Positions 44,571 to 55,091 of a stretch of DNA of 64,000 bases are shown here, piece after piece. How positions within the stretch are numbered: position 1 is the stretch's first letter; each line of letters starts with the position of its first letter. The notes beneath the pieces are model-generated. The model was not told the origin of the DNA and did not search any database. It worked only from the letters and a program-made list of their open reading frames with translations. The position numbers and the translations under genes are program-made. This DNA is from Prorocentrum cordatum (lineage: Eukaryota > Sar > Dinophyceae > Prorocentrales > Prorocentraceae): NCBI GenBank assembly GCA_963575745.1, contig CAUYUJ010021159.1:279427-343426 (forward strand). Reading direction: 5' to 3'.

Positions 44571-44803
44571 TCAAGCAGTGGCGAAGCGTCCTGGCTCGCC
44601 TATAGCCCTACCAAGCAATGTTCTAAGAACCTTTTGTGGTTTCCACGAAATGTTCTTCAAACATTTCTGGCGGAGTCTGTCTTGTTGTATCCCATCGGAC
44701 TTACGTTCTAAGAACATTGTTTCTGGTATTCGAACATTTGGGGGTTCTAAGAATGCTTCGTGGTAAGACTATAGGAATGCCGGGACGGTCGGTCCCTGCT
44801 CAA
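44571..44803. mobile_element. 233-bp inverted-repeat element, copy M3
   Basis: TCAAGCAGTGGCGAAGCGTC to CGGTCGGTCCCTGCTCAA, closely similar to 42424-42655. Flanks CTGTC/TTGTC agree at 4 of 5. Confidence 0.85.
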
Positions 44804-44804
44804 T

Positions 44805-45225
44805 TGTCGCTGTCGGCGTTTCCCGGGCGCCGGCTCTGGGTCGGCTGAGCGTGGATGTCCGGCACGTTGGTCTCGCTCTCCACTCTCGATGTGAGGCACA
44901 CCTGCTGCGAGGAGGTCCAGGACATGGCCTTGAGGTGGGAGTCACCGAGCGCGTTCCAATACTCGCAAAGTGCCTAGTCGCAAACGTCCGGAAACCACAT
45001 GCCGGCTTTGATGTAATTCATCGTAGATCCCCCGCGAGGCATCCAGACCATCTGCGAGTAGTTACTTTGCGAGTAGTGGAACGCGCTTGTCTAAGGAAGG
45101 TCGGCGACCAGCGTTGCCAGTAGGACGACCTGGGCGGGTCCAGGCTGCTGCGCGCAGGGCGGTGGCGCCGCGCAGCGGGGCGCTACAAGCGGACCGCTGG
45201 TACTTCGGGGACTCGTGGCCGGGCC
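44805..45225. other. Unassigned sequence
   Basis: No gene identified. Confidence 0.45.
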
Positions 45226-45227
45226 GC

Positions 45228-45420
45228 CGATCGCCGACCTGGCCTCCAACACCAAGCTGGCATGCGATTTCTTCACGAAGGACGCGGTGCCGAGCGCGCA
45301 GTTCAAAGGTGCAGCGCGTGGCCCTGCGGATCTTCGCCCTCGCGGAGGCCGCGAAGACGGACGTGGCGCCCGCGCGCCCGATCTGGAAGCCTGTTGACGG
45401 GGGGCGGCGCGCCCAAGCGT
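45228..45420 (+). pseudogene. Possible decayed coding fragment, unknown
   Basis: Two adjoining + frames look protein-like: IADLASNTKLACDFFTKDAV (to about 45306), then in the next frame VQRVALRIFALAEAAKTDVA. A one-base shift near 45306 would join them. No family recognised. It lies antisense to the SL relic at 45435-45471. Confidence 0.25.
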
Positions 45421-45434
45421 CGGAGGGCCACGGG

Positions 45435-45471
45435 TTTGAGCCAAAATGGCTTGAGCCAAAGTGGCTGTAGT
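45435..45471 (-). other. Tandem spliced-leader relic
   Basis: On -, 45471-45450 matches the DinoSL at 17 of 22 (ends CTTTGGCTCAAG) and is followed at once by CCATTTTGGCTCAA (45449-45436), an SL lacking its first 7 nt. This is the arrangement expected when an SL-bearing retrocopy is transcribed, re-trans-spliced at the internal AG and reinserted. A GGA tract lies just upstream on -. Any carried mRNA would run on - below 45435; none is recognisable. Confidence 0.7.
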
Positions 45472-45473
45472 CG

Positions 45474-45512
45474 CTCCTCCTCCTCCTCCTCCTCCTCCTC
45501 CTCCTCCTCCTC
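45474..45512. repeat. CCT microsatellite
   Basis: (CCT)n adjoining the SL relic. Confidence 0.9.
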
Positions 45513-45930
45513 TCTCCCTCCTCATCTTGTGTTAATTATGTAAATATGTAGATATGTGTGTGCTTATCCTCCTCTGTTCCCCTTCTAGCTCCTCGTCCGC
45601 TCTCGTGCCCAGTTGATGGGCGAGCTCCAATCACAGTGTTCTGAGCAAAACTCTTCGGCCTTTGGGGCTGCCCAGCGTCCCGACGGTCATGGCTTTGAGC
45701 CCGCTCGGCGTGCCTAGAGGGAGGTGGGCGGAGCGCGGTGATGGTCGTCATGGGCTGGGGGGGGAGGGGTCCTAGTAGTGTGCATCGGTGCCCGTGAGCC
45801 TGAACCCCTCGCACGGCGCACGTAGCACGTAGCGGCGCTATGGGGGCGCCCATTGGGGAAGAGCGGGTGTCACCCGACGGGGGGGCGCCATTGGACATCA
45901 CGCAGCTGGTTTTGGCGAGGATGCTCTCCT

Positions 45931-46185
45931 TCAGCAGCCGCCAAGCTTCAACCAGCCAGGAAATAGGGTCGGCCGCTCGCCGGCACGTGTCCCCACCAAA
46001 CGGGTCAATTTCGCCTCCACCATGTACGGGAAAATCCGCGCTGGAGGTGAGCGCGTGGACTCCACCAGCGCCAGCTGCGAGGAGTCGGGGAGCGACATGT
46101 CGGAGTTCGGCTGCGACGTCGGCTGGAACACCTTCGATCCGAACGGCGAGGCTTCCCCGCCTGCGACGGCCACGCAATTTCCCAT
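45931..46185 (-). CDS. Small hypothetical frame, MGNC start
   Basis: 84 codons on - from an ATG at 46185-46183. It starts MGNCVAVAGGEASPFGSKVF, a Gly-2 context that could be N-myristoylated, and the rest is non-repetitive (DMSLPDSSQLALVESTRS). The upstream minus frame continues into the repeat array at 46340-46990, so the ATG may not be the real start. A second - frame (45536-46177) overlaps. No family recognised. Confidence 0.22.
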   Translation of the reverse strand: MGNCVAVAGGEASPFGSKVFQPTSQPNSDMSLPDSSQLALVESTRSPPARIFPYMVEAKLTRLVGTRAGERPTLFPGWLKLGGC

Positions 46186-46339
46186 GGCCCCCGCCGACGT
46201 CTTCGTGGTTTCTACCGCCAGCTTGTGTTCCTTAGGCTCTCTCGCTCTCGTTCGCGGCTGCTCCTCGGCACCACTCGCGTGGTCTCGCAGCCGACGGGGT
46301 CGAGGCCATCGAGGGCGTCGACGAGCCGATCGGGGCTTC

Positions 46340-46990
46340 CCTTTGTTGGCAACAGGTCGGTCCGCTTTGTGAAAGGGGCGCCCGCGGCGGCGCGGGGGTT
46401 TCGAGTTCGGCATCCCATAGAGGCCAGGGGGCATTCGTGACGCTGCGGTCCGCGACGAGGTCTCCACCGCCAGAAAATTCGAGCCCTGTGGCCCCGCACC
46501 AGTAAGACTCGTCCCCAGAAACATGTGGGAACCACCTGGGGACGCAAAGTGACGGATTCTCGCTGCAGGTCGGCCCGCCTGGGGGGGGCGCCCGCGATGG
46601 TGTGGAGTCTTCGCGCGCGGCACCCCGAACAAAGGCAGCATGGCGGCCCGCTCGGTGAAAGTGGCGCCCACGATGGTGTGATGTTTTCGTGCGCAGCATT
46701 CGAATGGGAGCAGGTCGGCCCCGGCCTGGTGAAAGCGTTGCCATTGACGGCGTGGAGTCTTCGCGCGCGGCAGCCCGATGGCATCAGGTCGGCCCGCTTG
46801 GCGACAGGGGCGCCCACGATGGTGCGGGCTTTCGTGTGCGGTATCCCAATGGCAGCAGGTCGTCCCTCTGATGGTAGGGGCGCCCGCGATGGCGCGGGGT
46901 TTTCGGATCCGGCATCCCGCGGCGGCCAGGAGGGACGCGCTGTTCAGCGATCTGCGACAAGGTCGCCACCGCGAGAGGGTACCAGTCTAC
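46340..46990 (-). repeat. 70-76-bp tandem array with an older ~500-bp duplication
   Basis: GCGCCCACGATGGTGTGG boxes at 46595, 46671, 46745, 46817 and 46887 are spaced 76, 74, 72 and 70 bp, with a related unit at 46389. On - units read KTPHHRGRPPQAGRP-like peptides in changing frames. Sequence around 46410-46490 is repeated at 46910-46990. Confidence 0.75.
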
Positions 46991-46999
46991 CTCCGCCGC

Positions 47000-49900
47000 C
47001 ACCTTGCGAATCTTGCGAGCAGGTCAAGCCGACAGGCAATAGGGGTGACCAGAACATCATGGGCCCTGGCGTTCGGCATCCCACGGCAAGGACTTCGCTG
47101 CGGGCAGGCAAGGTCGCATTCGCGGGCAGCAGATCGACGACCCCGACGTGAATATTTTCGATTTGCTGGAGGGGGGGTGCGATGACGACGCCTGCCCATT
47201 AGTTGACGCGGGGGTCAACCACCTCGCGGCCTGCGCCAGCCGCCCTGCCGCCGCGCCGCCTGCTCACGGGGGGCCCGCCGATTGGCCGCCGCCGCCATTC
47301 GTCCGCCGGGCGCAGCCGTCGAGGGGCCCCCCGAGCAGCGGCGCCCCCCTCGGCCCCCGCCCATGGAAATGCGAGGCAGGGCCCCCGCGGCAGCGGGGCC
47401 CCCGCGGCAGCGGCCCCGCGCCCGCCGCGGAGAGAAGGGGGCCGATGCGCTCGGAAGAAGAGCCGAAACTCTGCGCGATCACATCGATGACGGGAGAGTC
47501 GGAGCATGTCGTCGAAGACGAGGACGTCTCTTTCTACCTGGGCGCGGGCGGACCGCGCCCCGTGCGCGCCCTCCCCGCCGCCGTGGGCGGCCGCGGAACA
47601 GTCGGTAACCTGATTCATATGGCCACCAGCATATCCGCGCAGTCAGCGTCACATGCGCTAGGCGGGTCGCGCGCGTAGAAGACGCCCTCGCTCCGTTCCG
47701 CGACGAGGCGGCCCCCGTCGGGGGCAGTCGGCGCTGGCCTGTTGATGGGCCGTTGCTTCGCGGGGCCACGGCTGGCGAGGCGCGCCGTTGGTCCTTGCCC
47801 AAGGATGCGCTCCCCGCGGCGCCGCCGTCGGCTGGCGCGAAAGAGATCCGCGCTGTCGTCAGCAGGCTGGCCAGGATTCGAGCCGTCGGCAGCCCCGGCG
47901 GGCCTGCGAGGAGATGCGTCGCCGACGGCGCCCGGTGCTGGAGCTCGTTTGCGCCTCCCTTCGCGGCGAGGCGCGTTGCCGTGGCGGGCGAGGGCCTTCT
48001 CCGCGAGGCCGCGGAGCAGCTCGCAGTCCCGGGCCGACCCTCTCGTGCCGCAGTCAGCCGGGCCGCTTCGCAGCGGCGTCGCCGGCCATCTCGAGGCGCC
48101 GGCCGCGGCTGCCGGTCTGGCGGCGCGGCGCTCGCGCGGCCGGGCAGCCGAGAGTCCGTTTCGGCACGTGCAGACGCGTGTCGCCACAGGCGAAGCCAGC
48201 GCCGCATTCTTCGAGCCTCGACGCGGGTTCCCGTCTCCGCCCCGCCCCCTTGAGCGATGGGATCGCGGTGCGCCCCCGAGACATCAAGGCCGGGGGGCGG
48301 CGTCAGTCGCGGGCCCTCGAATCGCTCGACCCTGGGGCGAGATTGGCTCCTCCAACGGTGAGAGTTGACAACGGTGGCAGACGGTGTCGCCCCCCCCCCC
48401 CCCCGGCCTGGCCGACCCCCCCCGCGCGCGGCCCGAGCCGCGCGCCGCGCAGAGCACGAGGTCACGGCGACCAGGTTGGCCCCTTGCCTCGGCGCCGACA
48501 CGGGCGCCGGGCGCCGCGGAGGCCGCGACGCTCCGCTCGGGCGGGCGGTCATGAACGCGACAGTCCGCGGACGGATCGCCAGCGTTGCCGAGGCCAACAA
48601 GCGGCGCGGGGCGCGTCTGAGGTTCGCGGGGGCCGCCCCCCCCCCCCCCCCCCCTTCCCCGCAGGCTTCGGCCACGTGCGGGGCGCCAGATCTACGGCGA
48701 TTTCGCCCAGTCGCCGCAGCAGTTGCGTCAGCGGTTGGGAGCATTTGCATCAGTTGAAAGTTCTGGGAAGCGCCTCGCCGCGCCCCCCCCGCCGCGCCCT
48801 GGAGATCGGGATCCCGCCGGGAAGTTGATCCGCGAGCAGATGGGGATGAGTGCGGTGGTCGCTGGCGCTAGTACCCATTCGAGGTTCCGCGAGCTTCTTG
48901 CGCGCGCGCTCGGAGCAGGTCGGCGCGCGGCCCCATCTTCGCCACCCAGGTTTTCCTCCTCCAGACCAGCAAGTTGCCAGTCGGGCCCGCTGCGTGGGCG
49001 CAGAGCTTCCCCGATGCGCAGCGGGGGCGGCGCGCCCCCCCGCGCGCCGCCGACCGCGCCCATGGATCTGCGCAGCTCTTCATTGATTCGTTGGCCCCAG
49101 GCGTTGCGCGGGGATGCTGGCTGAAGGCAGCTGGGTACTGTTGCGGCAATGGCCTTCAAGGAGGCGCCGACCTCGCCCCCCTCATGATTCCACCGGGTAT
49201 CGGCGGATCGTTGCCCAGGCAGCCCAGCGTCGACGCGCGCGGCGGCGTTGACTGTCGGGCAGATTTCGCCCGGCGCGTACGCGGGAAGGAGACAGTTTCC
49301 ATCGCATCGGGGAGTGCACCTGCAACGTGGACAAGCCCGTTCACAAGGAGGAGCGACTGCCTCAGCCCGCGGGCTCTCGCCGAAATCAAGGCTTTCGAGC
49401 TCGTTTAGTTTTGTGGGTTGATCCCGTCGCCCTGGGCCACCACCCCCGAATCAGACGACGCCGAGGACTGGGCGCGCGTCGGCCATAGCAATGGCGACCA
49501 CTTTTCGAGCACGGGGCGGGGCAGCTATGCTGGCGTTGTTCGGAGATGCCCGCGGGGGCCCCCGATCGCCGCCTCCTGGTCTCCGTCGAGTCGGCCTCGT
49601 CGCGTGCTGCCCGGCTTAGAACGGCAACTCCATGTACCTCGGGGCGTTCGGCCTTTTCGCGCGCCCCCGCCGCGCATTGCGTCGCGGTGAACTCGGGGCG
49701 CAAGTCGCGCGTGGAGGCGTCTACGGGGGCCCGTTTTCTTCTCATTGACAGCGTGGCAGTGTGCGAAGGTCGCCAGCGTCAGCGCGACCAGGCCCCAACT
49801 GGGCCCGATTGCGATTAGTGGCGCCGCCTCGGCCAGCTCGCGCGCGCGCGGCCTGGCGGCGCGGTCGACATGGACCGCGCGCCGCCCTGCCTTGCCGCCC

Positions 49901-51800
49901 AGGAGGCAGCGGGGCGGCGCGCCCCCTGGAGCGGTCTTGCCGTGGCCGACGCGTTTGCCGACTCCGCGGCGCAGGCGGCGAAGGGCCCCCGCTGGCGCCC
50001 GTAGCCGAGGTTATGGCAACTCAGGTGCGGCGGCGGCTGCATCGCGCGACACTGGGCGCTGCGGAGGCGGGGGCGCGCTGGCGCCGGCGAGCAACCCGCG
50101 CTCGGCAGGCAGCCCTTGCCATCAGCATGGTCGCCGCGTTCCCTTCCTGTCTCCGGCCGGGCGCAGCTCCTAGGGGTGCGGGCGCTCGAGCTCCGACGAA
50201 AGCATGGCGGATCGGCTCCTCAGCGAGTGTTGTGGCCCGTGCTCCGCGCCCGCCGAGCCCAGTGTCCGCGGCGGGCCCTTGGGCTCGCAGGTCCAGGCCG
50301 GCGGCGGCCCCATCTGCGCGTGCACCGGGTGATGTTCCAGCGCGACATCGACTTGGCAATGCGGTCTTCGCGTTTTCGTTTCTAGCCCGCTCGTGGGCGA
50401 GCCCTGCGGCAGCTGCCCACCCAGCGGGCCCGCGGCCACGGGCGCCGTCTACCCTGTCCGACATGGCCAGGGGGATTGCCCATGGACGGGGCGCGAGAAG
50501 CAGGCAAGGCCGACCCGGCGCCGGCAATGACGCCGTGGTCAGACGCAGCGAGGCAAGTGGCGTCGCAGGAGACACTGGCTCCAGCGGCAGGTGGCCCTGT
50601 CCCCGCCTCTCGGGCAGCCGCCTGCGCGGACGCGTTGTCGAACGTCTTGCGCGCCGGCTTCGGGGCGGTCGAGCCCCCCAGCTCCGCGCCAGTGGACGGC
50701 GCCCCCAGAAACATTGAAAACATGACATTGGGGCGCGAAGTGACGTGCATCAGGCGCCGGCGAGCCCCCCCCCCTCGCGCGCCGCGGGCCCCGCGCAGTC
50801 GGCGGCGGTCGCGGCCGGCCAGTCGGTCGACCGAGGCGTGCTGCAGCCAGCCGGTCGACCGAGGCAGAGTTTCTCGTCCTGCCCCAGGGCGCCCACTTCA
50901 GCCCACACGTCGGCTGCGCTGGCCCCCTGGCCCCTGCAGGAGAGGTTCAAGATGTGCGATCTCGATGGGCTTCCCCTCCGAACGCTCGCCGCGCGCGCTC
51001 GCCTTCCCCGCCGCCAAGCGGCGCGCGGCGCGGCCGCGACCCCGCGGGCGGCGGCGGCGGCTGCAGCCGGCCCCGAGGCCGACGGCGGCCAGACGACTGC
51101 GAGGCGGCTCGAGGCGGACGCGGTGGTGTCTCAGCCCGCCCGAGGCGTGCGGCGAGGCCGCGTCGTGACCAGCGGCACCAGCGCGGGGCGTCGGCCACGC
51201 GGATTGCCGCGCCTCGCCCCGTCGCGCCCCCCCGCTTTGCGCCGCCGCCGAGGCCGGCCATGCGGGGGCCCTCTAGGCCGCCGCGGCGAACGAAGGTTAG
51301 CGCACAGTTATCCGATGGCGCTTTGACGCGACGCGCGGCCTGCGGCGATGGCGGGCTCGGGCGAGGCAGGGCCGCCCCGATGGGGGAGGGCCGAGCAGCG
51401 GGTGGCGCCGCCGCCCGCTGCGGAAGGGCCGTGGGGAGCACGCCAAAGCGGGCCCTCAGTGGGGGCGAGGCACGGGCGAAGGCGGCGGCGCCCCCCCCTC
51501 CGCGAGTTGCTCGGGCCCAGAGCAGCGGGGCCCCCGCCGCGGCCGCTCGCGGGCCGCCGGCCGCGGCCGCCCGCGGGAAGGCGGTCGTGCGCAAGCGCTG
51601 GCGCGGCGGTCGGTAGCGCGGAGGCCGCTGCCGCCGCCCGCTCGGCGGCCATGGGCTGGCACCGCGGCGCTGGTGCATCGGGGCCTCCCCCGTCGTGTCG
51701 CGACGGCCGCCGAGCCCCGCCAGCCGCGCCCCGCGGGGCGCCGCCCGCGCGCGTGGACCGCGCGGCGGTAAGAGGTCGTCCCATGGCGGCCGCGTCACCG
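47000..51800. other. Very GC-rich unassigned region
   Basis: Overlapping Arg/Ala/Pro-rich frames on both strands (up to 423 codons on -, 47479-48750) reflect scarcity of stops at this base composition. Fragments such as VADAFADSAAQAAK (+, 49942-49983) recall the C-terminal part of retroelement RNase H, and PRNAWGQRINEELRRSMG (-, near 49100) looks protein-like, but nothing can be joined into a gene. C homopolymers at 48390 and 48640. Confidence 0.3.
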
Positions 51801-52384
51801 TGGCCAGGCCTCCTCCCTTCCATCCCGCCCTCCTTGTTTCTCTTTGGACCTCCCTCCCCAGACGCCGGGGTCTTCGACGAGCAGGGGGAAGGCGTGGAAC
51901 CACCAGATCACCAGATCAGGCAGCGGACACGAGGCCACGAATCCCGTGCAGGCGCTGCTGGATTGGACTCGTCTCGCTGTGGGCTGATCTGTACTGTAGT
52001 GCGCCCTGGCGGCGCCGCACCCCCGCGGGAAACCCGCCCCCCCCAGGTCATCGGGGCTTTCGAAAGGCAGGAACAGCTCCTTGGGAGCAGGTGGGCCAGG
52101 AGTGGTGAAAGGGAGTGATCTGGCCCATGGGAGGGGATCGACCCCCGATCTCCCACTGATTACCGATCGGCGCTTGGTGCCCCCGCCACTTCTCAAGAAG
52201 GTGCGGTATCGCGGTCGGGGGCCTATCGCCGATGTGTCGGCGATGCAAGCGCCGATTTGAGGTCCACGTTCTCTCTCCGAGACAGTTCCACCCGTTCTGG
52301 TTCGGACCAGGAGGCGGATGTGGCCGTTGGATGTTCCACCCTGCAAGCTTCAAAAAGGCGCAGATCTTTTCCCAGAGAAGACAG
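51801..52384. other. Unassigned sequence
   Basis: Mixed GC-rich sequence, no gene recognised. Confidence 0.45.
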
Positions 52385-52500
52385 GCGAGGCGAGAAGGAG
52401 AAATCGAGAGGAGGAGGGGGAGGAGGAGGAGGAGGAGGAGGAGGAGGAGGGGGAGGAGGAACACCAGGAGGAAAGAGGATGGAGGAGGGAGGACGGAGTA
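52385..52500. repeat. GGA microsatellite
   Basis: (GGA)n flanked by AGAAGGAGAAATC. Confidence 0.9.
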
Positions 52501-52544
52501 AGGATGATAATCGAGAGGTGGAGCAGGAAAAAGAGGACAGCGAC

Positions 52545-52690
52545 CGCGGCGTCGTCGACCACGACGACGACGACGACGACCCCGACGTCCGAGGACCAAC
52601 GACTGACGACCGACGACCGACGACCAATGACCGACGACCGACGACCGACGACTGGCGACCGACGGCGACGGCGGTGTCCGCGGCGGCGGT
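52545..52690. repeat. GAC and GACCGAC microsatellite
   Basis: (GAC)n then GACGACCGACGACC units. Confidence 0.9.
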
Positions 52691-52999
52691 GCGGACGACG
52701 ACTGCGGCGAGAGCCGACCCGCGGCGGCGGTCCCGGGGCCATCGCAGATTGTGCGCTTCCTGAAGCAGATGTTCGACCACGGTGGCGACTGGAGCCGCGG
52801 CCTTCTTTGCTCTCCCGCCACTGGCGTGAAGGATGCCAGACGGAAAGGGAGGGGAACAGAGAGTGGGCGGGGCCCTCGGGGGGCAGCGGGCCCCACACCC
52901 CGGCGCCGCCGGCTCCCGGCAGCCAGCGCGGCGACGGAGAAGTGAAGGGAACGAAAAGTCAGGAGACGACGGCGAGGTCGCAGGCTGGAGATCTGTATC

Positions 53000-53200
53000 G
53001 GGGGAGCGTAAGACCCGGGTCTGCCAGGACTCGGGTTCGCCATCGTTTTTGACGACCGCGCCTCGGATTTTGACGAGGAGGAGTTTCGTGGGATATCTGC
53101 AGCGGGAGGTCTCGTCAAAATGCAGGCTCGGCCTCGTCATTTTTTTGACGACCTTGTCGGGGATTTCCGAGTCCCCTGTACCCAGGTCTTACGTCCCCCT
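53000..53200. mobile_element. Imperfect palindrome, probable small inverted-repeat element (201 bp)
   Basis: Left GGGGGAGCGTAAGACCCGGG pairs with right CCCAGGTCTTACGTCCCCC. Inner TTTTTGACGACC and GATTTTGACGAG pair with GACGACCTTG-side and CTCGTCAAAATGC sequences, giving imperfect arms of about 75 bp. No second copy and no clear target duplication. Confidence 0.65.
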
Positions 53201-53365
53201 GACTGTAGGGGGGGCGTGCGAAGTCTGCTGCGTGTGCAGCTGGTTTCGGTCGCCGGGCTCCCTTCCTCGATGCACTGGCGCTTCGCGCCAGGACGACCAG
53301 CTGCGTGAGCTGGTCCGCTAAGCCCTGAGGCCTCCCGCCCCCTTTTCCGTCCGACCAGGGTCTGG
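53200..53365 (+). repeat. Dispersed repeat around CTGCTGCGTGTGCAGC
   Basis: G run, TCTGCTGCGTGTGCAGCTGG, TTTCGG, GAGCTGGTCCGCTAAGCCC and TTTTCCGTCCGACC, in the same order as at 39300-39440. Confidence 0.55.
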
Positions 53366-53450
53366 AGGAGGAGTGGGAGGAGGAGTGGGAGGAGGAGTGG
53401 GAGGAGGAGGAGGAGGAGGAGGAGGAGGAGGAGGAGGAGGAGGAGCATTG
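53360..53450. repeat. GGA microsatellite
   Basis: GGAGGAGTG units then (GGA)n. Confidence 0.95.
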
Positions 53451-53459
53451 TGGCCGCGG

Positions 53460-53865
53460 CCCTCCGCCCGATGCACAAGCTTCGGAGGGCCGCGCGTGTC
53501 TCCTAGATCGGCGCTGGCCCCTCCCCTCCGTCGGCGCTCGGTAGTTAGGGGATGGCAGTCAGTGCGAGAGCGAGGGGGGATCGATGGCTGCAGGGGAGTG
53601 GCCCTAGAGGGGCCATGTCCCTTTACCGCCCACCTGCGTTAACGTCAGGCGCCGATCCAACAAAGCCGCGCAGGCTCCGAAAGTGTATGCTTATGTACTT
53701 GTTCGTTTCCCCTAATATCCGCTCCCCCCCCCTTCCCTCAGCATGAGGGAGAGGGGTCCTGAGTCCTGAGGGCAGGCTAGCTGCGCTCGCGCCGCATCTG
53801 ACGTCCTACCCCCCACCCCTCTCCGTTGAGTCGAACCCCCCTCTGCTCGCAGAGCCGGGTGTCGG
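53460..53865. other. Unassigned sequence
   Basis: No gene seen. Confidence 0.5.
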
Positions 53866-53972
53866 GAGGAGGAGGGAGGAGGAGGAGGAGGAGGAGGAAT
53901 CTCATATATCCTCCTCCTCCTCCTCCTCCTCCACCTCCTCCTCCTCCTCCACCTCCTCCTCCTCCTCCTCAT
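53866..53972. repeat. GAG tract facing CCT tract (hairpin)
   Basis: (GGA)n at 53867-53899, then TCTCATATA, then (CCT)n at 53909-53970, a self-complementary microsatellite. Confidence 0.92.
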
Positions 53973-53979
53973 CCTCCCC

Positions 53980-54929
53980 CCGCACAGCATAGCACGGTGC
54001 GCCCAAGAGTGGCCCCGAGGGAGCGGGCTCCTCAGCCTGGCGCTGTTCTCGGCATCGGGGCGGCAGCCCTCCCCCCGGCCTCCTAGGGGCCAGGACGCGT
54101 TTCCGCCAGGACCCAGCCACCGCAGGGGCCCGCGCGCTTCGGGGCAGCCCCGCGCCACTCCTGTCAGGAGCGAAGGAGTCGCAGGCCTAGAAGTTAACAC
54201 CAACACCAGTATCGGTGGTGTGCCCCCAGCAAAGATCCCGATCTCCAAGGTGACCGAACTATTCTAGCTTCCAAGGTGACCGAAATATTTCCAGCCACAC
54301 CGAAATCTAAGATCTTCTTCCCCCTGTGGAGGCAACCCCCTGTGTTGGTGTCGGTGCCTATTTCCAGGCCTCCGAAAGAAGGAGGTACACGTCGGTTCCG
54401 AGAGTGGGCCTTGCGCGACCGTTCGTATCGCGAGGCTGGTCTCGAGGATTGGGGGGCCGTGTCCATGCGCGTGGCTGGGCGCACGTCTTGTGCGGGTTCT
54501 CCAGAAAGGGTTCTCAGAAGCCGGGGCGGGCTTTTCAGACGCCCCCCTGCCCTCTCAGAAGGCTGCCCCCCCCCTTCTTGGAAGGATCCCCCCCCGTTGC
54601 GCCACCTTCTTGTGTGTCCCGCCATCGACAGGCGCGCCTTCCCTTTCTGTCCCTCCCCCGTCCCTGTCGCCCTCGCCGTCGTCGTCGGTCGATCCCTCGC
54701 CACCCTCCCTGTTGCCCTCGTCGTGGTCGTCCGTCGCTTCCTGACCCTGCCGCTGGGCCCCCTCGCGGTGGCAGAGAAGGCGTCGTGGCCGACGCGCTGG
54801 CGGCGGCCCCGGCGGCCAGGGAGCGGCCGGTCCCCGGCTGCCCGCTTCGTTGGGCGGAGCGCCGCCAGGGGCCCGAGAGCGGCCGTCGTCGAGCGAGCGG
54901 GCAGTCCCGAGCGTCGAAGGTGGAACGAC
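53980..54929. other. GC-rich unassigned flank
   Basis: Long + frames (54276-55610 and 54326-54997) are Pro/Arg-rich and the first runs antisense into the LINE. Direct words GATCTCCAAGGTGACCGAA and TTCCAAGGTGACCGAAATA repeat at 54240 and 54268. No gene recognised. Confidence 0.45.
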
Positions 54930-55091
54930 GACGGGCCAGTTTTCCACCACCACTACCATGGGCAGGAGAGGGAGGAGGAGACGCCAGTAGAGGGTGAGTC
55001 CAAGTCGCCCGAACCCACTCTACACAGAGAAACTAAACAAAAACTCGAGGGCCCCAGATCAGTATCAGCCAGGACCCAGGACCCTCAGCCG

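Noticed and set aside
49815-50440. Second retroelement RNase H in the GC-rich region
   Set aside because: Only one short VADAFADSAAQAAK-like peptide was seen; no TDGS motif or RT nearby, so it is not called.
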